This document shows, in pieces, positions 13,698 through 25,600 of a stretch of 30,531 nt of DNA. The notes beneath the pieces are model-generated. The model did no database searches and was not told where the DNA came from. It saw nothing but the letters and a program-made list of their open reading frames with translations. Location of the stretch: positions 1-30,531 of IMG/VR virus record IMGVR_UViG_3300013286_000794. The stretch is one strand, 5' to 3'. The translations under genes were made by a program, and so were the position numbers. The first letter of the stretch is position 1; each line of letters opens with the position of its first letter. The DNA is from a virus.

Positions 13698-16600
13698 TAC
13701 ATTCTCCCTACGGCAACTTCAACAGTGCCAAACCCTGGATCTGTCTTATCTGCCAATGCTTTACCAATAATTGTACCAAATTGCGGATTTACTGCTTTGC
13801 ATCCGTAACCTGCTACACTTGCTGTAGTAATTAAGTCACCTTTTTTGATTGTTCCCAATACTCGAACTGGAGTACGACCTGCCAGCGCAATACAAGCTCT
13901 AGTACCAGTTAATCCGTCGTTCATAGTGTATGCTGGATTAGTTGTAACTACACCTGCCACACGACTATCACCAAATTCAGTTGTAGTTGTAGTTTCAGCT
14001 TCGCCACCAAATACCAATACAGTACCTGGAATATATTCTGCATCGGAAGTGTACCATTCGGCTAAGTCAGCATAGGTAGCTTGCAATTTACTAGCACCGG
14101 TTAGGGTATAAGTACCTTGCATTGTACAACCGCCGCCGTCTGTACCATCTGTAATAATGGATTTTACTTTTAATGTGTTAGAATTAGTGTTTAAATCAAA
14201 ACTACTATTAGCACTGAATCTCCATGAACCACTTAATGTCCCACTTGTTGTATTGTTTGCTGAACTGGTTCGTAAATCAGTTATTAAAACAATACTAGAT
14301 TGAACAGCAAAATCTTGTAGTCCGTAGTGTACTACGTTTGATCTCGTGTTTCCACTATCATAAGTAGCAGTCATAAACTTCTGACTTGAGCCGCTATTTG
14401 GAGTATAGAAACTTAATAGTGTACTTGAACTATCTATCATGTTTCCAACACTTGGCAAGCTGGCAAATTTAATACCTTTAATGTCAATATTACCAGAACC
14501 GTCAGTTTTAACTAGGCTATTATTAGCACCTGTAGTTGTAATTGCTGTCACATCGTATACTGCTGTTGGGCTAGCTTGTGTACGAATAATTGCACCGGTT
14601 GTACTAGTACTTGTTGGAATATCCTGATTACGTATACCGTCACCGTTAGCAACTAACGCTTGTGTAGTAACTACGGCAATGGCGCCAGGAGCACTGGCAG
14701 TAATATTTGCCAATGCACTGTTAGCAGGAATCCATTGCAATTTGCTTGGAGGAATACCATCAACACCTGTGGTAGTAGCAGAACCAGTAGCACTACCATC
14801 TTTAAGGGTTACCCAGCCGTTGTTAACAGTGAATATGTAAGAGCTATAACTGCTTAAACCATTGTTGGCTTGGATGCTGTCTAGTTCTGTCACACTACCT
14901 GTACCAGTACCTGCACCAGTCGCCTGGAATATTAAACCGCCTGTATTGCTTGCGGCTCCAATTAATGTAAAATCTGTGCTGCCAACAGTTGATATTACAT
15001 AACGTTTACCTGCAACAATGCTACCTGGGCTTAACAGATTATAAGTAGGCGCAGTATATCCGTTAGTAGTAGCCAACGTCATTGCTAGTTTACTTTGCTG
15101 TATAGCCGCATATTTGTAAACCTTGTTATTAATGACAACACCATCTCGTGTAAATGTTAATATACCGTTTGGTGTGGTATCTGGATCAGCACTTATTGTT
15201 AAAATAACAGTATTGACAATGTTAACAACTTTTTGTGAACTTGTAAATCCGATACCGGTAATAGTCATACCTGGAATAATTCCAGTTGTACTACTAACTG
15301 TTAGTTGTTTAGTACCACTATTATAACCAACATAGGTTGGAGTAATAATAGCACCTTGTAAAGTACTGGTTAATGTAGTACCGTCGTAAGTAATCAATAC
15401 GTCGCTAAACGCTGAACCTGAAACACCTTGAGAGAAAACAGCATTATTCCATTTGCTTGTAGTACTGTTATAAACTAATAAACTTTGGTTAACAGGATTA
15501 TTAACAGCAACATCACCAAGTTTTGATAAAGCATTAACTCCGCTGACTGTATTATCTACATAACCCTTTGTTGAAGCATCGGTGGCAAGTAACGGACTTC
15601 CTAAACTACCAATAGTGTAGCCGCCCATTGACATATTGCCTTTCATTGGCAATGTACCTTTAAGCTCCATGTAACCGTTACCAATCAATGCTGTTGCTGG
15701 AGTTGTAGAACCTGATTGTTGTACACCCAATCGATTATCGATATATCCACGAACTGCACTTTGTGTTGGAACAGTATCCGACGCATCGTTAGTCATTGTA
15801 GAGTCTGTTGAAAATTCAGCAATAACTACACCGCGTTTAAATCCAAGACCGTTCAAGTTACTCAACGCAATACTAGCTGAGAATGTAACTGTACCAGTAC
15901 CTTGGTCAACTGTAAAGTAACGTCCTACACGGAAAATACCATTTTGATCAGTGGTTACATAGAATACACGACCGACTGTTTCTTCTTTAATTTCTTTGGT
16001 TTGATCCGCTTTGATAAACGGATTACCGTAAATTTGATAAGGATAGTTGGTTGTATTATAACCACCAGTGCCGATATCTAATAAATCGTGTGCCGAACAA
16101 CGACAAGTACTAATACGTGTGGTAATTTGTGCAAAACTATTTGCTTGGTATCCAGCTTGTAACGCACTTGAAACAGCACTGTTCATCGGTTTACTAATAC
16201 CGCTAACATTGTTAGTAAACGATGTTGTACCAGTTCCATATGGAACAGTAAATGTAATATTACCTGTTGGAGTTCCAGCTGGGCTTGCACTGATAGTTAG
16301 TGTTAAACCATCTGTGCCCACACTAGACACAGTTTGTCCAGCAAAGAAACCTCCAGCTCCTCCACCGCGTATAACCATGCCTGCTACTATGCCAGTAGTA
16401 CTAGAAACTTTTAATGTAGTACCACTTGATCCTGATGGAACGTATGTTACTACAACTGTACTCTCTGGATCTGTTTGATATGCAAGAGTAATAGTGCTGG
16501 TTGTGCTTGCAGTTGCTTGAACCCAACCGTTGTATTTGTTATTGCTATTACCTGTTACATTATAATATACGTCAACTGTAGGAGCAGTTGCTTGTGTAGC

Positions 16601-19600
16601 AAATGTGAATGTTGTATAGTACGGGCCAGATGCATTACCCAATGCTGTGAATCCTAATACTCCAAACGGTGTACTATTTGGTGGAGCACTTAATGTAATT
16701 ACAGTAGTTGGTGCACCGCTAGCACTTGGAACAGCAGATATAACGGTTTGCCCGCTAGTAAATCCATTGCCAAATACAGTCATAGGTGTACCGGCACTAA
16801 CAATAGATGTAATGTACTGAGTCCTATCATTAGTGTACACAACCATAGTTGTGCTTAATGTAGTAGATTGTATAAATGAGCTAGCGGCAGTTGCACTTGC
16901 AGGAGCACTCATTACTAACGTGTTTGCAGTATAAGTAAAAGTCCACCCTGACTGGACACCAGTTGCCGCATTGTTTAATGTAATAGTTTGACTACCGGCA
17001 TCAAATGCGGCCACTGTGGTTGATCCTGGAATTGGACTGCTATTGCCGCCGCCGATTGGTGTACCTACTACAATATAAGTAAACACTGTTGCAGGAACAC
17101 CTGTTAATACTTTAGAAGGTGTAAATGTATTTCCAAATGTAAATGTTCTATCGCTAAGACCAGCTGTGGTAGTTACTGGTGTTGATCCGCCCTGAGTAGT
17201 TACCAAAGACAATGTGGTTGTTGTTGGCGCTGGAGTTGATGCAACATAGTAAGTACCTGAGGCGATGTATGCATTGGTTCCGCCTGATACTACAATCTGT
17301 GTACCTGGTGGAAGAGGAACGGTAGTTGATGAAAATCCACTAAGTGCTCCGCTTGCGGCAACTGTTATAGTACCAAGCAGAGTTGTGTTACCATTTGTAT
17401 TAGTATTAGCAGTAAATGTTCCGCCAGTATTCGTACTGAGGATATAATTGTCAGTTCTGCCTGTAATAGAACCGGTGGCAGTTGACACTGGAATAGCAGT
17501 GGTATTATAACCGTTATACAAATAGCTTGAATTAGAACCGTATGCATTTAATATAATCTGCGTAGAACTCAATACTTGTTTAATATAATAAGTGCTACTA
17601 TTAGTTAATCCGCCAAAACTTGCTCCACTGGTAGGATCAAAAGTTAAAGTATTACCAGCAACAATGGTTCCTGCTGTCGGGTTACTAATTGTTACAATAT
17701 TATTTGTACCAGTGATAGTTGTTGAAGAAACAGCAAGGTTAGTACTTGTTTGCCAAGTAGATCCGTTACCACTACCTGATATGTTAGCAGTAATATATGT
17801 AGGACCACTACTTGATACAAAGCCGTATTGCTTAAATGTTAATGAACCACTTGGAGTACTATCGGCAAAACCGCCGTTAGTTCCGCCAGTGATTGTAAAG
17901 CTAGTACTATTGATGATACTTGCAACAGTCTGGCCTGAAGTGAAACCAGTTCCGGTAATAGTCATACCAACTGCAATAGTTCCACCTGATGCACCGGATA
18001 TAGTTACAGTTGTACTTGACACGCCGCCTGATACGTATGTGGCTGTTACGGCTGTTATTGCACCAACTGTTGCATTGGTATAAGCGAAAGTTGTAATAGT
18101 TGGACTTGGACTTGCCAATACAGTAGCAGTTTGATTATATCCTGTTGGAGTTAATCCGCTAATTGTAACAGTACTGCCAGCAACATACGGGATACCGGCA
18201 ACACTGGTCCATGTACCGCTAGCACTAGTTACTCCTTGAATACTGCTGCCGTAACCTGTACTTACAGTAATTTGATTTGTTCCTGTATTAACACTTAAAA
18301 TATAATAAGTTGCACCTGAAGTAATTCCGCCCAATGATGCTCCTGCGGTTACAACACTTGATCCACTAGTAGTTGTTACTACAAAATTACTAGTGCCACC
18401 ATATGCACTTACTACGCTGAAGCTAGTAGCATTGATAACTTCACTTATGTAATAAGTTGTACCTGTGGCTAAGTTACCTAATGCAGTACCAAATGTTACC
18501 GGTTCTCCTACTACCAATCCTGCTGTACTTCCAACAGTGATTGAATTTGTTGTTGCAGTAATAGTTATAGGCCCAATTGGCACTGAATGATTTTGACTGA
18601 CAATCCAAGTTGACCCAGAACCTGAAACAATATATGTTCCGGCCAGTATACCAACACCAGTTAACTGCTGTCCAATCGCTGCCGCACCTGCTCCAACAGT
18701 TAATTGGAAACCGCTAATTGAACTGGTAGTAAGACTAACAGAAGAATTAACAGTTCCAGTAGCGGTTGTAGATTGTTGTACAGTAGTAAACACTATCTGT
18801 TGATTAACTGCTATGCCGGTTGTACTACTCAAGGTTAAGTATGAACCTGCTTGTGTTGTACCTAGTAAAGTTGGTGTTGGGGTGACCAATGTCATTGTAG
18901 CAGTGGTACCATTACCGCTAGTACCACTAATTGCATTGGTTTGTGCTACTACAACGTTTGGCCCAGTTAATTGCATACCGACTGCAACAGTTCCACTTGA
19001 AACAGTTCCAACGGTTAATACACCTGCTGAGCTAATTACACTACTAGTAGTTACCGCAATATTTTGCGTGGTAGTTGTTGCACTTACTACAACTTGTCCC
19101 GGAATACCTGCACCAGTAATAGTGGCACCTTGACCAATATTAGTTAAACTACTAATATTAATAATGTTTGTGCTACCATTTGTAGTGTTGCCGTAAAAGC
19201 TAACTGTTGGGAAGTAGGTAGCTACCACTTGTCCTCTGCTCTGTTGAGCTATAAATGGAACAGTAGTTGTTGAACCACCACCGCCGGCAATAGTATATTT
19301 GATACTGCCTAGTGTGATATAAGGAGTAGTTGAATAACTAAAAATTAATGTACCACTAGGAGTGCTATTTGGTGATGCGCTTATGATCAATGTGGTTGAA
19401 TTGCTAACACTGGAAATAGTTTGTCCTGATGTAAAACCAGTTCCTGTAATAATCATACCGGCAAACATACCGCTGGTTCCGCCGTATGTAATTGATAATC
19501 CTACAGTAGTTGCAGTCGCTGCCGCACTCAATGTTAGTGAATTGGTACTTAAATTAATACTAACAATAGTTGTACCAGCTTGTATTCCACTAACTGCACT

Positions 19601-22600
19601 TAGTATTTCTCCAACTACCAGTCCAGTGAAACTAGAAACATTCGTGACACTTGTTTGGTTATTTGCAATATTGGCTGTAAATGTGCCGCCAACAACAAGA
19701 GTGGTACCTGTACTACCTGTTGGATTGTATCCTGTGTAATAAGTAGTTGTTACCGGAGGAGTATAGCTAGCAATCGTATGTACTCTACCGCCCCACGCAA
19801 ATGCGTATGTGCCTTTATTAACTTGGTCGATATAACTTTGTGGGCCAAATGTGGTAACAGCAATACGAGTATCGCCGGGAGTAGCACCCATTGTTTTTGA
19901 TCCGCCATCAATTGGATCAGTTTTAGTAATTGAACCGGTGTCTGCTTGGAAAATATAATAAGCAAACGATTGATCTGTACTCAACACAGCCACGTGATTA
20001 GGTAATATTTCGTTGGTTGCTTCAGTTAAATTATATGCCAATACACGATAGATGCTTGACAAATTGTCATTGAACTGTGCGGCAGTACTTGGTCGTGTTG
20101 GATTAACGTTGTTGACATTGTAGAATTTAAAGTTTTGTAATGTACGGATTTGTATCATTTGTCCGTCGTACAACGGAGCTGCCAAACCTGTACTCGAGTA
20201 ACCGCTTGAACCTGAACTTGTACTTAGGTTTAGTGCTAGAACGTTTTGTCCGCCTAAATTAACGGAAGAATAATTACCAGCAGTTAAAACAATATTAAAA
20301 TAGGCATACTGGCCAGTACTACTACTTGAAGTGGCTACAATGTTAGAATATGTGGCGCTTCCACCGTATGCTCCATTACCTGAATATGTAAATGTACTAA
20401 CAGCACTATTAATCAATGTTTGTATATAGATTGTAATATCATTACCACTGTTTGTGGTATAGGTATTTCCAGCACCAGTTGCAGTTGCCGCATTGTTTAG
20501 AATAATTTGGTTGTTAGTGTATGTTGCTAATGCAGTAGATCCAAAAGGTAATCCAAATCCACGGATAGTAGATCCCATGAAGGTTACGGTAGTTGTACCG
20601 CTACCATATGCTCCGGGGTCTGTTACATATCTCAATGTAACGCTAGTCACAGTGCTTGCCGTAGAAACATACAACCCGTTATAACTTGTGTTACTATTTC
20701 CAGCAACAGTATAGTATCCGCCTACTAATGGAGGAACAGATTGTGTTGGTATTGTTAATGTAACTAATACACTTGGAGCACTGCCAGTTTTACTACTACC
20801 GCTTACTGTAAATCCAGGTTGCATAATAACTGCACTAGTAGCTTGACTAAATGTGCCAGGGTCGGTCGCATAGCGTATTGTGATAGTGTTTAACGAACTA
20901 GCTGATACTGTAGCACTTCCGTTGTAGGCTGTTGTGGTTGATCCATATACTGTATATCCGGCAGATACTGCGGGTTGTGCAGATTGAGTTGGAATATTAA
21001 ACACAACATCATATATGGTTCCACTTACTAATGTTTTAGTTACATAACCTGTTGTACTATAAGGAATAATTAATAATGCATTACTTGGAGTAACAGCAGA
21101 TAATGTGCTAACGCTTGTTATTACATTACTACCGATAACTGCATTAGCAGTTAATGATCCATCTTTTCCGCCTAATAAACTACCCGAAATAGTAATAGTA
21201 TCGCCAATGTACAATGTTCCGCTAGGTGTACTATCAGGAGCCGCATCTAATATTAAACTTATTCCGTCAGCTAAAACAGTTACGACCTGTTGCGCAGAAA
21301 TAAATCCTGTGCCTTTTACAGTCATTCCTGCTACAATACCTGTAGTACTTGAAACAACAAGTGTTGTACCGCTAGATCCACTAGCAGTATATGTAACTGC
21401 ATTAACAGCATAACCTGTACCTACACTTCCTGTTGGTACATAAATTGTAGTATGACTTATACTATTAACTTGATAACGTCCAATACCTTTACCAGCTAAT
21501 GAATGGTCAATTTCTAATTCACTAATATTAGTTGGATAGTAATCGTAATTTATAATATACAAGGTAGTCGCACCTGTATTCATACTATTATAAAATGCGT
21601 TATTTGTTTGACTCTGTGGTAATGTTGGTGGGTTATAAATCTTAGCAGTTTGTGCCAAGTTATTGGCTAAATTAACACTATCGGGTAATTCAGTTACGTC
21701 GTAACCCGATGCACGTAAAGCATATTGACCGTGTGCGCTTGAGCTACCAATAGAACGAATCTGTCCGCCGTTCAGCGCCCAGAAGCTTGTCCAACAATAG
21801 TATGTAAAGGTCGAAACTTGTTCTGTAATGCCGCCGTTAGTTGCCAAAATAGCATAGCCCAAATCATTAACTTGAGCATAGTCGTTAGCCAACATAGACT
21901 TATTACCACCCATCTCGATATTAATTGCTTGCCCAGTACCGCCGGTCCAGGGTGTTGATGTTGCCATTGAAAATATTACAGTACCACCGATAACATTTGA
22001 GTTAACATCGAACAGTTGTGAATAGCTGGTAATAGCATTAATTTGATAACGATTACCAGTTACATAAAATGCACAAGGTGCTTGAGGAGCACGTACATCT
22101 AAACCGCTACCAGCATTGCCAGTAACAGTAACAGTAAGACCGTCTGGAGTTGAACCAGTAATTGTTCCGAACAATCGTCCAGTAAATCCGTCGACAAATT
22201 GTCCGCCAGCAAATGTTTGTTTATTAATACTGCGTGAAAAACTTGTACATACTTGTCCGTAAGGTGATTTAGATTTAATCTGACCTTCTGGGTCAAGCAC
22301 CATCATAAAGCCGCCGTGCCCTTGACCGGTTAAGTTACTAATACGGACTGCATCATTACACAAGAACATATCAATTTCTTTATTGTTCAATGCTGTATTA
22401 GTTGAACTTTCTAATTGTGTTGGATCTTTTAAGTAATGACGTCCGTAGTTGTTTGTTGTATATAAATGCCAAGCACCTGCATTAATACTTGCTAGTACCA
22501 CACTACTAACTGTTGCAGTTGCACCGCTAGATGATCCAACAACAGTATTACTTGTGACAAATGTACCAGTAGTTGGGGTATAAGAAATACTTCCACTTAA

Positions 22601-25600
22601 CACGCTAGTAATAATACCCACAGCACCAGTGCTGGCCTGACTAATAGTTTCATTTACTTGGAAACTACCGATAACGTTAGTGATTGTAAGTGTTCCTGGA
22701 ATAGCGAACGGATAAATTACAGTACAATTCATGAAGTTACCAGACACGCTATTAACAACAGCCTGTCCTGGTTTACCGTATGAATCTACTGCGTCTGATT
22801 GGAACACATATCCTAACCAACTAACATTGGCCTGCGTATTTCCGCCAAGGGTAATTGTGATACTACCGCTTGAACCGCTTAATGCCGCACTAACTAAATT
22901 GTTAATGGTTGTAATTGTACTAGTACCATAAGTGCCAGGATCGCTTGGATATATTAATGTAATACTTCCACTTGAACTAGCATACGCAGAAAACGTACCA
23001 TTATAACTTAAATTGGTATTTCCACTAATAGTATATTGTAAAGCTGTGTTAGCCACACCATAAGCTGTTGGGATAGCAAACGTAACTCTGTATGTACTAC
23101 CAGAACCTGCGGTCTTAGTAGTATAACTTGATATATTGACAGTTGGGGAATAATCAGTTGCACCTATTCCGTTATTAATTGGTCCAATTTGTAAACCGTC
23201 GATAATACTATCGCGATAGAAGAATAAACTACGCCACGGGCTTTGACTAACACGATCTAATGGACGTACAATAGTTCTACGGAATTCGTCACCCCGCACT
23301 GATACGTTAGCTGCCACACGAATTGGGTAATCTTCGTAATAGATACCAGCTTCAACCATGATGGTAATTTGTTGATTACCCACACTTTCTGCATATTCCA
23401 ATTGCTCAGCAAATGTTATAGTACCGCTTCCAGTAGTAACATTGGCTATTAAATTTGCACTTAGTGTAATAGAAGCGCCGTTGACTCCAGTTACAGTCAC
23501 TCCGGCTGGAATACCAGACACACCGGATACTCCCATACCTATCTGAATAGTAGTTAATCCATTTCCTATGGTTGTTCCAGAAGCAGTAGTTACTGTTAAT
23601 GTATTAGTTCCACTAGTACCAGTAGCAGTAGTGGTAACGATTTGCCAGAAGCCAGGACTTGTTTGTCTTAAAGTTACATTGTCGTTACTGTTGGTTCCGC
23701 CTTGTGTGTAAGCAATAATAGTACCAGTCACACCGCTAGTGATACCTCGAATGATCTTACCAGCAAGAATTTTAATGTCGCCAGTCTGTCCTTGATCAAC
23801 ATAACCGTTACCGCCGTTGCCAAACGATAGGGTATATATGCCAGTTCCAAAACTTGGAGTAGGAGCCGCACTTACACCACTCTTAACAATGTTTAACATT
23901 GTAGCATAATTGTTTGTAAATGTTGAAACAGCAGTTATTGTAAATGTTAAGGTACCGCTTGGAGTACTATCAGAGCTGGTACTTAATGTAATGGTATTGC
24001 CGTTAACCGCAGTAACAATTTGTCCACTGGTGAAACCGGAGCCTGTTACGACCATACCGGTTTGTATTGTCCCGCTTACTGAGTTTACAGTTAAAGTTTT
24101 ACTTGAAACAGAAACATAAGATGCTGTGGCCACATAACCAGTATTAGGATTTTTATTACTATTATAAGTAGTTTGGGTTACCAATGTTTGATAACGATTA
24201 CCGCTTTGCTGATTTAATACTTGTAGTGATAAGTCTCGAGCAAATGCTATAGCATCTAATGTTTGTTTATTTTGCGTACCAATAGCAACTGTTTTAGCAC
24301 TTGAATTTTTATAGTAACTCTTACCAGCATTAATGCTTTGATATGTGCCACCGGTTAACAAGTCAATTGCCATTGCATCCACAATGTAACCGACGTCTCT
24401 GTAACAAGTTGCTTGATTATATGCAAACCCACCAGTGTAGGTTGCATTTAGATAAGCAGTTACCGCTTGAGAAATAGGAGTAGCATTATTTAGAATAACA
24501 CCCCTAACAGTGGTATATCCACTACTCGAGAATACACTATTAGTCAAATCAGGTGATGTTACAATCTGAACAGCATTAGTAGCGATAACACTGGTCATCA
24601 TGTTCCATAACGCAGTAATTAAACCACTCACTGTGGTATTTGTATTATCTGCATCTTTTGTTGGATAGTTATAAGTATCGATAAACTGAGCAATGATATA
24701 ATTAGTAGGAGTAGCATTACCCCATGTACCTGGATCGGCAGCATAACTTATGGTAATACTAGTAGTTGTACTGGCTACAACACTATTAGTAGCATTATAA
24801 CTTGTGTTTGATTGCCCTTGTAATGTTACGAGTGTTCCAATTGGTATTGGAATCACACGGGCAGTTGCTAAGTTTAAAGTTACAAGATACGGCCCAGTTC
24901 CGGTTTTACTACTGTAAGTTACATAGTTTGTTACACGGTCTTGATATACGGCACCAGGGCCGTTGTTGGTTGCAATATTTCCAAGTAAAGTCTGTAAGTA
25001 AGCAAACGCTTGCGATTTAATACTTGATTCCGATGTGTCAATAGTGCTTGTAAGATTATTGTTGCTGTTAAGGTACCAGTATTGACTAGCCGCTGTATAA
25101 CAACCGCTGTTGCCACCATACAACATATCGTAAGCAGTAGCTTCCATTAGTAGTTGTATATCTTTGGCAAATTGTTGTTGACCGTCAGCGGCCACGTAAG
25201 TGAAAGAACTTGATAGATTTTTAACCCAACCAATAATTTCTGCTTGTGCAAATGCATAATTTTTTGTTATCAACGTTGCAGAGTTTGCAATGTTGGCCGC
25301 TAAACTACTCGGCGCTGTGAATGTAAAGTTAGGTCTGTTTCCTAAACCTCCATTTAATACATCAGTTACAGTTTTAAATTTATTAGTCAGCCCTGTAATA
25401 GCGTTGCTGTTATTAATATACGGATATTGTATATTTAGATAGCTAATGGTGTTGTTAATAAATCCAGCAAATGTTGTACCATTACCGATACCACTCGAGC
25501 CGTAAACAAGTTGTCTTGCAGTAGGGCCGTTTGAAGTTGTTGGTGATACTAAATTAGGAGGTGTATTTGCAACTATTAAACCTTGAACTGTTCCTGTGAT

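Noticed and set aside
16068-21413. Plus-strand frames of 60-163 codons antisense to the giant gene, rich in Val/Pro/Thr
   Set aside because: Their composition mirrors the Thr/Gly/Ser repeats read backwards. They lack SDs and recognisable domains, so they are antisense shadows.
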